A DNA stretch of 64,000 nucleotides from Morchella semilibera (Eukaryota; Ascomycota; Pezizomycetes; Pezizales; Morchellaceae), in assembly GCA_009192285.1 (NCBI GenBank), contig CM018605.1:954530-1018529 (forward strand), written 5' to 3'. Below the pieces are notes generated by a model that saw only the letters and a list, made by a program, of their open reading frames with translations, was not told where the DNA came from and ran no database searches. Both the position numbers and the translations under genes were made by a program. How positions within the stretch are numbered: the first letter of the stretch is position 1; each line of letters opens with the position of its first letter. Shown here piece after piece: positions 11,935 to 23,310 of the stretch.

Positions 11935-12451
11935 TATCACGGCTCCGCCTTCTGTACCTCGCCTTCCGCTAAGGCGTCTTCGGAACAGGGTTGTTGGTTA
12001 GTATCGGCCGATGTCGGAAGTAGAATGATGGGTTAGGAAGGAGCTCGGGTAATGAAATGTAAGCGCTAGGAAGGATTGGGTAGGAACGGGATAGATTTGG
12101 GGCTATCGGGAATAGTATAGGTGGTACGGGAGTGTAGTAGTTTCTATGGGATTCTATGGTATGAGTCATCGGTGCGGGGAGATAGTTGTATATATAGTGT
12201 TCGTTCTTTCCTATGTTTCTGCCTCTCTAGGCAATGTCTTCCTTGCGTTAGCAATATATTACTTTAGCCCCAGCCTTCCGTTTATGCCTCATCTCTGAAC
12301 CTCACTTCGAACCTGAATCTGAACCCGAACCTGAACCTGCACCCGAACCTGAACCTGCTTGGCCTTGGGTGTATCCTGAGCCGACCCCGTCCTGCTTCTG
12401 TTCTTGAAGCCTACCCCGCCTCGTCCCTGAATCCAACCCCGCCTCGTTAGA
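11935..12451 (+). repeat. Solo B LTR with TSD CATGC
   Basis: TATCACGGCTCC...CTCGTTAGA, 517 bp, flanked by CATGC (11930-11934, 12452-12456). M1-L holds the empty site (GCACATGCTATTC at 5931-5943), so both LTR ends are fixed. A GAACCT hexamer tract lies at about 12310-12360. Confidence 0.93.
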
Positions 12452-12973
12452 CATGCGCGAATAAAATTGAATTATTAAAAACTCTCAGGTGGATAGGGTT
12501 AGGGTTGTGGACTTAGATATATCTACGCCTTCGACATCTTCATCCCTACACCTTCATCTCAAGCTCCTCTACATCTTCACTTTTTCTACACCTTCAACTC
12601 GACACCTTTATCTCTACACCTTCATCTCTATGGCTCTATCTCTACGGCATTGTCTATGCCCTCCCTCAATCAATCATCATCATTAGGATACGAGCTACTA
12701 GTACTAGTAATCAGTGAATTGGGCACCCAATCCAGCAAATCCAACACCCGGTCTAGCAAATCCAGCAAACTCAAGTGCTGGCGGAATCAAGCACTGTACC
12801 GTAATGGACTGTATTATAACGTACTATATCGAATATGCAATGAACCGCGCAGTCAAGCAGACAAGTGGGCAAGCCACTCTCGTAGAAACCTTTAGATATA
12901 TGTACTATATAGTATTAAATCTTGAGATAAATAAAAATTTAATCTGTGAAATTTCACTACCCAGAACAAGTGT

Positions 12974-13605
12974 TGTGACGGAGTAACCCGACGTAAAGTA
13001 GAAGATGACAATGATGATGCAGAAGGAGTCGAGAAGCACAATCTACCCAACGAGGAGACTGATGAAGACAGAGATACACCGAGCAGGCACAAGCACAGGC
13101 ACCGCCGCAGGCAACGGCAAGGGCAAAGGTACAAGGACACAGAGCAGAGAGAGTGAGGGCCGGATAGACCCCAACGAGAACGATGAGAGGAACTATAGGT
13201 TTTCCTCTTGAAGAGGACAGGATCTTAGAGGCAAGGAACTATGGCTTGGAAATAGGAGTATGTTCCTATGTATCTAAATAACAGGAAGACGAAACAGAGA
13301 GAAAATAAAGAAAGAACTAAGGAAAACCTTTATCCCCGCTATTTAACACTTCTCCCCCACCAGTCCGCTCTGACTCACACTTTCACTCATAGAACCTCAT
13401 AGAAATCCATCGCTACCATACCTCGTATTCCTCCTCACCATCTCCGCTATTTACATTACAAATCCATCACGCCATCGAACCCCTTGGATCCCCAATGACG
13501 ACACCCCCCTCTCAACACATCCTTTCCTCGCTTAACCTTCCTTCATTAGTTACATCAGCGCTTCGACTACCAAACCCTCGGGACTGATGCCAAGACGCCG
13601 GGACA
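12974..13605 (-). repeat. Solo A LTR in M1-R, TSD GTGT
   Basis: TGTGACGGAG...GCCGGGACA, 632 bp, flanked by GTGT at 12970-12973 and 13606-13609 (4 bp, or 5 with a shifted base). Confidence 0.87.
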
Positions 13606-14058
13606 GTGTGAATAGTGGCCTACCCACGTATCCAAATTTTTCAGTGAATGAAATCAATTTTATATCAGTATTATCATATACCATAATCTTCAGAAAATAT
13701 TAGCTTTAGCGAAACTATGGGCCAATTAAGTCCGGTTCAAAAATATGGGGCTTATGAATCATAAAAACTTAATATCGGACTAAAATCAGGTATAAATCAA
13801 ACCGATATTTTTATACTGTCTGCGGTAAAGTAACTTAGTCTGTAACTTTTATTTATTTATTTATTTATTACTCATACTGCTTGCATCCGAATCCGGATAT
13901 GGCATACAAAGAAAGAACCCAATCATCACGGTCATATACTATCTTTCATAAAGCGAATCCTCCTCACGGCCGTGTTCCTATCAACCCTCTTCCAAGGTTA
14001 TCATGCATGTTGTCCTCTCCATTCCAGCTCATAACAATAGGTGCAAGCACCTTGGTGA

Positions 14059-15499
14059 CTATCCTTCTCCTTCCCTTTCTTCTTCTTCCTCAAGTCTCCC
14101 CCATCCTACGTGCTCTCCTCTATCTCCATCACTCTCCCCTAGTGTCCAGTTTCTAGTGGCGATCTGGGATGGTAGAAGAAATGTATCGATGGTTGCCTGA
14201 AGTCCTTTATCTGTATGCATGGCGGTCATCCAGTTGAGTGGCATTGGTTTGATTGTGGCAGTAAGATCTTTTCTGAGTTCTGGTAGTGGATGTTGTTTGC
14301 AGTAAAGTAGCAGGTGCGTTGGGGTTTCCTGGAAGTATCCACACCTGCATTCTGTTGTATCTATATTTGTTGTTGGTATTCTGGATAGGTAGGATTTGGT
14401 GTATCCATGACCCGTTCGCATTTGGGTAATTGTGCTTGCAAGTTTCCTTGGTGTGTTTGACGAAGGGGTGCAGACATCTTGGAGGAAGGAGCACCTCTGT
14501 AGCTCCTTCCTTTCTTCATAGTTTTCCAGTTCTCTCTCCACGTAGCCATAGAGTGCTCCTTGATTTTCCTCTTCAAGTGGGTGATTGATACACTTGCATC
14601 TGGTTCGACCCTTTCACCCTGTGCCCCTCTTTTTGCCAACCTGTCTGCATGTTCATTGCCATCCACCTCCACATGTCCTGGTACCCAGTGGCTATGTGTT
14701 TTGATGTTTAGTGCTTCAAGTTCCAAGAGGTTTGATCTTGCTAGTTGAACCCAATGTTGGCCTGGGAATGTTTCCGGTTTTTTCATTCTCTGTATCGCTG
14801 CCTGGTTGTCTGAAAAGATCCAGACATCATCTGTGGAGTATCGTGAATTTCTGATCTCCTTCCGGGCAAGCTGTGTAGCTTGAGCTATTGCGTAGAGTTC
14901 GCAATCAAAGACTTCGACCTCTTTTCCAAAGTGGTAGAATTGCTCCACCACTATTTCGTTGCCTCTAATGCCAACGACTCCAGCCCCAGCTTTTCCTTCC
15001 ATTAGGGATCCATCAGAATAGAATACCAAACGGTGTAAGTTGTTGTAATTGTCTTGAGTTGTTTGTCTATGGTTTTGTGCTGCTGTATCTTTATCCGCTG
15101 TATCAATTTGTATGTCTATGATGTTCTGATGCCATGGGGGACAGGCAATTGTATCTATGTCCTCCACCAGACTTTGAGGTTGAATTCAATCGCTGACTTT
15201 ATTTAGGATCCGGTGTAGCCTGGATTGGTACTGTGGCCTAGCACCAGCAGAGTGCCATGGGGTAGCTGTGGGTTCTTCCTCTCTTCCTGATTCCTGTGTA
15301 CATCAGCAAGCTTTACCATTTGTGATTGGAGTCTCCTGAGTCTCCTGACAGTCTCCTGAGTCTCCTGAGACCCCTGTAATCTCCTGAGACTTGTAAAATC
15401 TTGCTGATGTATTTGGAAATGAATCTGGGCTGAAGGTGCTAATAGGGTGGGTGGCCGGCATGCTTAGAATGCGTAGGGCATATTTCTGTTGCTGGAGGT
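14059..15499 (-). pseudogene. LINE ORF2 C-terminus: RT end, RNase H, zinc knuckle
   Basis: Reading leftward: the RT thumb region (15168-15499, split by a MITE), then RNase H with FYSDGSLMEGKAGAGVV, FDCELYAIAQA, IFSDNQAAIQ and HWVPGHVEVDGNEHADRLA (carboxylates D, E, D, D visible), then a CxC..H..C knuckle in CRCGYFQETPTHLLLYC. The RNase H stretch is open for 268 residues, so decay is mild. The same region in the second LINE (19365-20480) is about 95% identical by eye but carries a Gly-to-Arg change next to the first RNase H Asp (FDRSLMEG). Confidence 0.9.
15301..15409. mobile_element. MITE with CATCAGCAAG ends, TSD TA
   Basis: 109 bp from CATCAGCAAG to CTTGCTGATG, flanked by TA. The interior is repeated GTCTCCTGAG. 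The other LINE copy at 20599-20625 has the uninterrupted sequence CCTGTGTACTTGGAAATG, the empty site. Confidence 0.92.
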
Positions 15500-15513
15500 C
15501 TTAGTCTGTAACT

Positions 15514-16537
15514 ATGTGCTAGGTTATCGTTAACTATTTAACTGCTCCTTACTAGTAGGGGCGTGGTTTACTTCTGTGTCGCCCTATTAGTTTGTGCCCG
15601 CCTATACCATACTAGTAAGCCCCCCTCTGTTAGTCACACTGAAATACCAATTCAACACTGTCATTGATCATCTAGGTCCAGTACTGTATTTAGCCATCAC
15701 TATCATAATCATTTACTATATTCAGTACTACTGTTGTGATGATTGAACACAGGTAGGACTATCATATTTGTGATCAGAGAGGGTATTACCTAAATCTTAA
15801 TCACCTAATGGTAGAAAATCAGAATTGATTGAACTGTTGATGAAATGAATTATTGTAATGGAAAATTCCGTGATGCTTCATGATGCATCAAACTCTGTAA
15901 ATCTTTTCCTAGGTGGACATTTAGATCTTGCATATACATCCAAAGATTAAAAGAATACTAAGAAAATACTAGCTTATTCTCTGAAATACTCCACTAATGC
16001 CCTATATATGCCGTCATTACTATTTGTTACAGTAATGCCGCAGGAATACGTTGTTTACTTAAATGCCGCAGTGGAATGGCACGAGATCCATCCCACTTTT
16101 TGGTACTGTAGTTGGTAATATTGCTCTCCGATCAGGACTTTGGTATTCCATAATGTACCATACTGCCTGCAGTATATCTCATAGTGAAGTCCTACATGAA
16201 TATTTGGACTTTTCCAGCTCTCTAGCAGTTTCCTGACCGGCTCCCTAGGGTATCGCCCCATTCCCATCTATGGGGTTGCTAGCCACTGATGAGGCATGCG
16301 GTTGCCGCCTATCCCTATGGCCGTCACATATTCTTTTAGCAGTTATTGCACACTTTACAAGCTTGTGGAAGCCTCTCCGCACCTGAATTATCAACCTTGT
16401 TATTTCCGCCGCCATATCTGTACTTGTATATAGCTTCATAAGCATATAATATGTCTGTGCTAAATGTCTGAATATCAGTGTTATCATATCAGACTCCCTG
16501 CGGAGCAGGAAGTATCCAAAAGTCAGTACTGGACTGA
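15514..16537. other. Unassigned AT-rich region between LINE and A LTR fragments
   Basis: Apart from the frames at 16055-16556, nothing recognisable was seen. Several AGTACTG and ACTAGTA words recur without forming a clear tandem repeat. Confidence 0.4.
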
Positions 16538-16556
16538 TGTCCCTGCTTTTTGGCAT
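16055..16556 (-). pseudogene. Unrecognised protein fragment
   Basis: Two adjoining leftward frames (16245-16556 and 16055-16267) read like one protein with a frameshift between NPIDGNGAIP and GRYPREPVRK. The first is basic and helical (RRGFHKLVKCAITAKRICDG). The second has NIHVGLHYEIYCRQYGTLWN followed by VLIGEQYYQ, which loosely recalls the HxxxH...FGT...E block in Plavaka-type transposases (compare 42405-42500). I do not recognise the family. Confidence 0.35.
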
Positions 16557-17115
16557 CGGTCCCGAAGATTTGGTAGTTGTTGCGCTATTAGGAATGATGG
16601 AGTTAGGTTAAGTGAAGAGGGGATGGGATGGGGTGATGTTGTCATCATTAGATTCTAGGAGTTTCAGCTGCAGGGAGGATTGGGATTGATAATCTGTACC
16701 ATAGTGTGGTGTGGCCGTTGGTTAGACATCCGATTCTGTAGTGAAGCTGATGTCAAAACACAAGCTCTAGTCTATTAACTAAGATCCTATGAACCTCTGT
16801 GCTGTGCCGGGTTTTGGACATATACCCATTTAAGAGGTATGGATAGAGTTCGGAAGACATTTTCTGTGATGGAGTAACTTGAAGGCAAGGTGGTGGAAGA
16901 CAATAATAACACAGAAGGACTTGAAGAGCATATAAGCAGCACTCATATTTCTCCCCACCATTCAAAGAAATCCTATTTCCAACTCCCCCTGCAACCGAAA
17001 CCTATAAAACCTAATGATGACATCCTTACCTTATCTCATCTCCTCCTTGCTTAACATTTTGCTATCAATGACAACAACGCTATGGCTACCGATTGAAAGG
17101 AGTAAACCAGTAGTT
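16538..17115. repeat. Truncated A LTRs in opposite orientations
   Basis: 16538-16672 is the start of an A LTR on plus (TGTCCCTGC...TTGGCATCGGTCCCG). 16865-17095 is an A LTR on minus (TGTGATGGAGTAAC) with a large internal deletion. The bases between (16673-16864) match nothing else here. Confidence 0.65.
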
Positions 17116-17746
17116 TGTCTCGGCGTCTTGGCATCAGTCCCGAGAGTTCAGTAATCGAAGCGCTGTTGTGAATGTTTAGGAATTGTTAAGCGAGGAAGGG
17201 GTGTGCTAAAGTTGGGTGTCATCATTGGATTCTAGGAGGTTCGATGGCATAATGGATTTGTGATGAAAATAGCGGAGATGGTAGGGAGGAATACGAGGTG
17301 TGTATGCGATGGGTTTCTGTAGGTTTCTATGAACTGATGTATGAGTCATAGCGGACTGGTGGAGGAGAAGTGTTAAATAACGGGGTTAGATATTTTTCTT
17401 AGTTCTCTCTTTCTTTTTTCTCTGTCTCGTCTTCCTGTTATCTCGGTACATAGGAATGCACTCCTATTTCTAAGCGATAGTTTCTCGTACCAAAGACTCG
17501 ATTCTCTAGAAAGAGGAAACCCATAGTACCTCTCATCGTTCTCGTTGAGGTCTATCCGGTCCTCACTCTACCTGCTTTGTGCTCTTGTGCCTTTGCCCTT
17601 GCCCTTGCCTTTGCCGGTGCCTATGCTTGTGCCTGCCCGGTGTTCCACCTGTCTTTATCGGTCTCCTCGTCGCTCAGGCTGTGCTCCTCGAGTCCCTCTG
17701 TATCATCATTGTCATCTTCTTCTTTGCGTCGGGTTACTCCGCCACA
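17116..17746 (+). repeat. A-family LTR, complete
   Basis: TGTCTCGGCG...CTCCGCCACA, 631 bp. It is followed directly by mid-gag sequence, without the A primer-binding site, so it is a solo or recombined LTR sitting in an A gag rather than that element's own 5' LTR. Confidence 0.82.
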
Positions 17747-18906
17747 TAGTTGATGGCGCTGATGATTCAAAATGAGACTCCGATGACAAGGAGCACTATT
17801 ACGGCGTAGAGCGTGCTTCACAACGTTGCGGGAAGAAGGATTAGTCAGGATTTCTATATGTTAACAGTATGCATATATTACTAATAGAGGGATTTCCTTA
17901 GATTTCTATAGGTTTCTATGGAATGAGTCAGCGAAGGGTTCTGAGGCTATATATATAGGGAGCTCTCTCTTTTGCTTGTAGGATTTCTCTTTCTTTCCTT
18001 TCTTCTTCACGCAACCTTCCTGTTATCTAGGCAATATAAATTTAGGAATCCTCAGTCACGCCAAAACGTTCCTGACATCCCTTTAGGGACTTCAGGAACT
18101 TCCACAATCCCCAGGCCCATCCTTGCACTCATCCCACTCCCGTGACTAGCTATTTCCCTATACTCTGCTTCGCTCCCCTCCCTTCACCTTTTCTCCCCTC
18201 GTGCGGTCTTGTCTCTGCTCTGATGTTATACCATGGCAAATTCCGACCTCATTCTCGTTTCACTCCGTGATAAGTGCGGACTCCTACTTGAACATCTTGA
18301 CAATAAACAACGGACAATACAGGCTCAAATGGGGATGTTCAGATTTCAGATTCATAGTGGCCCTGCCCCTCGTTCACTTGTCCCTCGCCCATCTATTGCA
18401 TCAGCAACATCACCAATTGTAAGGGGACCATCAATACCACCACCGAAGAATACAACACCAGCAGCCCACCCTTCATACACTCCTGGGGGAGCTGTTCCGA
18501 TTGATTTGTCTAATGGTCATCCTCGTGGAAACCTGAGGGAAAGGGGAAGCCTGGCATATTGAGTATCGTTGTTATTATTGCGGAGGAGTTGGACATTTGG
18601 GAAAGGAGTGCCCTCAATTGCCTTCAGAAAGGCTCCACCCAAGACAAGGGGAGCATTGTTGAAAACAAAACGGGAAAAAGAGGAGTAGGTAGTGTCGGAG
18701 AAGGAGGATTTGAAAGATTTGTCCCTTGCCAAAGCGGAACAGCTCGGGGACCTCCTAAGGTTTTTTCTAAGGTGTCTGTTTCAACGTTTTCAATATCAAA
18801 AGAGGATAGTGATGGGAATCAATTGATTGTAGTCTACTTTATTTTGCAAAATAAAAAATCTCTTGTACCCACTTATGCCTTGATTGATACTGGGGTGTCA
18901 GGATAT
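17747..18906 (+). pseudogene. A-type gag and protease fragment split by an H LTR
   Basis: 17750-17785 encodes ALMIQNETPM, and after the H LTR the frame resumes at about 18270 with DKCGLLLEHLDNKQR, HPSYTPGGAVPIDLSN, a broken CCHC region and then protease YALIDTGVSGY near 18890. These match A1 gag at 50139-50678. The frameshift signal is degraded (TTTGAAA at 18709, weak GTCCCTTG/GGGGAC hairpin). It ends at the B LTR at 18907. Confidence 0.78.
17797..18230 (+). repeat. H-family LTR
   Basis: TATTACGGCGTAGAGC...TGATGTTATA, 434 bp, related along its length to 24562-25048. It contains TATATATAGGGAG and TTCACGCAACCTTCC. No TSD is found and no primer-binding site follows, so it is probably a solo LTR whose right junction has been altered. 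Confidence 0.7.
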
Positions 18907-19158
18907 TATCACGGCTCCTCCTCCTACACTTTGCCTCCCGCCAAAGCGCCTTCGGAACAGGGTTATTACATAGTATCGGTTGATGTCCGAAGTAGGATGA
19001 TAGATTAGGAAAGAGTGCAGGTGATGGAATGTAAGCGCTAGGAAGGATGGAGTAGTATCAGGGTAGAGGTATGGGCATTGAGAGTAGTGTGGGTGGTATG
19101 GAAGTGTGGGGGGTTCTATGGGATTTTATGGTTATGAGTCAGCGGTGTAACGCGATGG
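18907..19158 (+). repeat. B-family LTR, 5' half
   Basis: TATCACGGCTCCTCC... up to the GGTGTAACG region, inserted in the protease fragment and cut by the 3' end of the LINE at 19159. Confidence 0.8.
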
Positions 19159-19364
19159 TTATTTCTTTATTTATTACTCATACTGTTTGCATCCGAACCC
19201 GGATATGGCATACAAAGAGGGAACCCAATCATCACGGTCGTATGCTATCCTTCATAAAGCGAATCCTCCTCACAGCCGTGTTCCTATCAACCCTCTTTCA
19301 AGGTTATCATGCATGTTGTCCTCTCCATTCCAGCTCATAACGATAGGTGCAAGCACCTTGGTGA

Positions 19365-22300
19365 CTATCCTTCTCCTTCTCTTTCTCCTTCCCCCTCAAG
19401 TGTCCCCCATCCTATGTGTTCTCCTCTATCTCCATCCCTCTCCCCTAGTGTCCAGTTTCTAGTAGCGATCTGGGATGGTAGGGGAAATGTGTCGATGGTT
19501 GCCGGAAGTCCTTTGTCTGTATGCATGACGGTCATCCAGTTGAGTGGCATTGGTTTGATTGTGGCGGTAAGATCTTTTCTGAGTTCTGGTAGTGGATATT
19601 GTTTGCAGTAAAGTAGCAGGTGAGTTGGGGTTTCTTCGAAATACCCACACCTACATTCCACTGTATCAATATTTGTTGTTGGTATTCTGGATAGGTAGGA
19701 TTTGGTGTATCCATGGCCTGTTCGCATTTGGGTAATTGTGCTTGCAGGTTTCCTTGGTATGTTTTGACGAAGGGGTGCAGACATCTTGGAGGAAGGAGCA
19801 CCTCTGTAGCTCCTTCCTTTCTTCATAGTTCTCCAATTCTCTCTCCAAGTAGCGATAGACTGCTCCTTCATTTTCCTCTTCAAGTGGGTGATTTATACCC
19901 TTGCATCTGGTTCGACCCTTTCACCCTGTGCTCCTCTTTTTGCCAACCTGTCTGCATGTTCATTGCCATCCACCTCCACATGTCCTGGTACCCAGTGGCT
20001 ATGTGTTTTGATGTTTAGTGCTTTAAGTTCCAAGAGGTTTGATCTTGCTAGTTGAACCTAATATTGGCCTGAGAATGCTTCCGGTTTTTTCATTCTCTGT
20101 ATCGCTGCCTGCTTGTCTGAATAGATCCAGACATCACTTGTGGAGTGACGTGGATTTCTGGTCTCTTTCCGGACAAGTTGTGTAGCTTGAACTATTGCGT
20201 AAAGTTCGCAATCAAAGACTTCCACCTCTTTTCCACGGTGGTAGAATTGCTCCACCAGTATTTCGTTGCTTCTAATGTCTACGACTCCAGCCCCAGCTTT
20301 TCCTTCCATTAGGGATCTATCAAAGTAGAATACCAAACGGTGTGGTTGTTGTAATTTCTTTGAGTTGTTTGTCTATAGGTTTTTGCTGCTGTATCTTTAT
20401 CCGTCGTATCAATCTGGATATCTATGATGTTCTGACGCCATGGGGAACAGGCAATTGTATCTATGTCCTCCACCTGACTTTGAGGTTGAATCCAATCGCT
20501 GACTTTATTTAGGATCTGGTATAACCTGGACTGGTACTGTGGCCTAGCACTAGTAGAGTGCCATGGGGTAGCTGTGGGTTCTTCCTCTCTTCCTGATTCC
20601 TGTGTACTTGGAAATGAATCTGGGCTGAATGTGCTAATAGGATGGGTGGCCGGTATGCTTAGAATGTGTAGGGCATATTTCTTTTGTTGGAGGGCAAGCC
20701 TGATCTCTATAGGTAGTAGTGCAGTTTCTGCTTGGAGTGCTGATATTGGTGTTGTTCTGAAAGCACCAGTGATCCTTCTCATCGCATTGTTTTGTATCTT
20801 CTGAAGCTTCGTTTTGTATCCTATCTGTCCGTTCCACCAAACTTCTGCACCAAAATCACTGATTGTAGTGACACAGGTCTGATAGAGCTGTTTTAGAGCT
20901 GTCTGGCTCAGCCCTTTTTCTATATTTCCTAATCTGGCGAGTGCAAGAAATGCCCTCATAGCTGAAGCCGTTTTAGTTTTGACATGATGTTTGAAAGATA
21001 GCTTCCTATCAAACCAAACACCCAGCCACCTCAGTGTATCGCTGGCCTCAACCAAACTACCATGAGGCATTCTGACCTTGGCAGTATCCGTAGTGTTTAT
21101 AGTTTGTTTGTTGTGGAAGTGAAGTAGTTCTGTTTTGGGGTTGTCGAATGCCAGAACACCAGCTTCACCCCATGTGACAGCTAGCTGTGCCATTCTCTCC
21201 AAGTGTCTGCAGTTTGAGCTTTCATCTTTCCCCACCATTATCATGCCAATATCATCAATATAGCTGGGTATTTGCTGGTGAGGAAATCCTGACGTTGAAG
21301 ATATCGAAGAGTTGGCTGATAAGTAGAGAAGAAAAAGAATTGGGATGTTGGACTTCCCTGTGGAATTCCTTGTTGCTATTCGTTGACATTGGTTCTTGTT
21401 GCCCATCAAAAGGCTAAGCGAAGTTTCTGTTGCTTAGGAGGTTGTCTATCCATCTGACTATTTGAGTGGGCAGGCGTTTTTCTTTCGTGGTATTTGTATA
21501 GTCTGTCCTTGGAATACAATTGTCAATGCTCCCTTTGATAACCATTAAACAGTGCTGAAACAACCTTTTCTTTTTCTCTTCGCTTCAAATCCACTATGCT
21601 TGCTCACCAGCATACAGGCATTACAGCAGATCTCTTGGTCTTCCTCCGTCTGCAGTGGTGGACTAGATTGTAATCCTCACTCCGAAATATGCAAGTCTTG
21701 AAAGCTATTTCTTTTTTCCAGTACCTTGCCCTAAGAATTAAGCAAGGGAGACTGGCCTATATGCTTTTGGAAATCGAATAGTCTGGTTTGTTGGTTTTTT
21801 ATATAACAACAGTGGCTTCTCTACAAAATGTGTGGTGAATAGCCAGCGGTCATGGTTGCTTTTATAAGAATGAGTTGAAATGGTGAGGTATCGCTAGGTA
21901 GCTTGTTGAAATGCATTTGAAGTTGATCCCAATCTAGCCTAGAGCTTTTGTTGGGAAGAGGAAGTTCCATGATGCCCTCTTGTTTCATCATCTGTCCAGG
22001 TCCTTCCATGGTATTCTAATCACCCTGCGTTGGATGTCCCTTTGAGGTGAGATAAGGAGGACGGTGGAAGAGAACAGCTCTGTATAGATAGGTTTTTTCT
22101 CTGCAAACGTGGTACGCTGGTTTCTTCTCCAGTGTAACATTGTTGAGTGGTGGTGTACGTTCCGTCTTTCTGGGTTTAGTGAATCTGAAGGCTGTGAATA
22201 TATCTTTTCCTTGAGCGTTCTCAAGGAAGCTATTCCAATGAGACTCTTTAGCTCTCCTGATGCTTTTGAAGTATTCCGATCTGTGCAATCTGAATCTTTG

Positions 22301-23310
22301 ATGCATCATTGGAGACCCTTCCAATTTCCATTCTCTTAGAGTACTTTTCATATGTCGTCTATGTTCTGTGATCTCCTCACTCCACCATGGTTTAGATCGA
22401 AGAGAAGATTTCCTGATAGGAACATTACGTTCAGCTGCTGTGGCTATAAGTTGCAGAAGTAGGATGGCTCCTGCTTCTAAGTTTTGTTCATTTGGATGAG
22501 AGTGAAGGAAGTTCCATAAAAAGGCTGAGTTTAGAGAGAGATCTCTAAGCGTTGTTTGAAAGGATTCCCAATCTGCCTTAGCCCAGTTGAACCGTTCAGT
22601 TGAAGGGGGAGGTACTGATTCAATTGAATCAGATACAAGGTCAAAACGAATTACTTCATGATCTGATCCTGTTGCTGCTCCTTCATCAATGGCCCAGTTG
22701 GCAGGTAGTGTGTTGACCGCTGTAGATGCAAAAGCTAAGTCTAGAACTGAGGTGCAAGTGCTAGTTCTATAGTGGTAGGTTGGGATGTCCGGTTCGTTGA
22801 TGAGAGTGAAGTTTCCAGTTTCCAGAAGTTGAACCAATGCTTCATGGCTTTTTGGTGTACAGTTTGCTGAGTTCCACCATGGATGATGCGAGTTGAGGTC
22901 TCCAGCTATGATTGTTCTTGCAGGCAGTTGAATATTAACTAATATTCTCTCCACCGTATAGGGTTCATTGCTGTGTCCAGGTAGATCTTCGTTATAAATG
23001 TTAAGGAGGATAAGGGCAGGTATTGAGGGTGTTGATATCTCTATTGCTTGTAAGTCTGGATCATTGACGATATCTGGTTTAGGTTGAATGATAAGGTGGG
23101 GGTTGAGGTGTGTCTTGATGGTGAAGGTGGATGTTCTTGGTGGTCGATCTGATGTGGGAATGATACTATCGAAGGAGGGGTGTGATATTGATGTCCAGGA
23201 ACCTGCAATCATGCCAGGCATAACAAAAGGTTCCTGAATCATACCTATGTCTGCTGTCTCATAGACTGAGTGCAAAGCAATTCAATCATGCAGTTTTTGT
23301 GATCTTGCGG
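19365..23310 (-). pseudogene. LINE ORF2: endonuclease, reverse transcriptase, RNase H
   Basis: From right to left: an APE-type endonuclease (23275-22640; IQEPFV, IIAGDLNSHHPWW, GSDHEVIRFD), a long linker, RT palm with SYIDDIGM at about 21250, RT thumb, RNase H (20058-20336) and the terminal CCHC knuckle. A tryptophan-like position just upstream of the first endonuclease Met is TGA. The endonuclease frame breaks near 22016 and RT motifs upstream of YIDD are disrupted between 21410 and 22015. It would have carried out target-primed reverse transcription but is now inactive. Confidence 0.9.

Larger units (their letters stand above)
11751..13830 (-). mobile_element. M1-R, second mariner-like non-autonomous element, inverted relative to M1-L
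   Basis: Begins CTGTACCGCCCGACCGTATA after TA and ends GCGGTAAAG before TA. Without the solo B LTR and solo A LTR it is about 0.93 kb. Landmarks shared with M1-L in inverted order: the AGGCTCGATCAGGC block, the ACTCTCAG block, the GTAGAG minisatellite, the TGCTGGATT repeats and the TATAAAAATATC end. Each M1 copy serves as an empty-site reference for insertions in the other. Confidence 0.83.
13848..15499 (-). mobile_element. 5'-truncated Tad-type LINE with 14-bp TSD
   Basis: CTTAGTCTGTAACT flanks the element at 13834-13847 and 15500-15513. The element's 3' end (left side) is a tail of AAAT/TAAA repeats rather than poly(A). It landed immediately beside the right TA of M1-R. Only the C-terminal part of ORF2 is present, the usual outcome of incomplete target-primed reverse transcription. 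Confidence 0.92.

Noticed and set aside
12300-12360. Possible CRISPR-like or telomeric array
   Set aside because: Pure hexamer repeats without spacers, and not a TTAGGG-type telomere; simply a microsatellite within an LTR.
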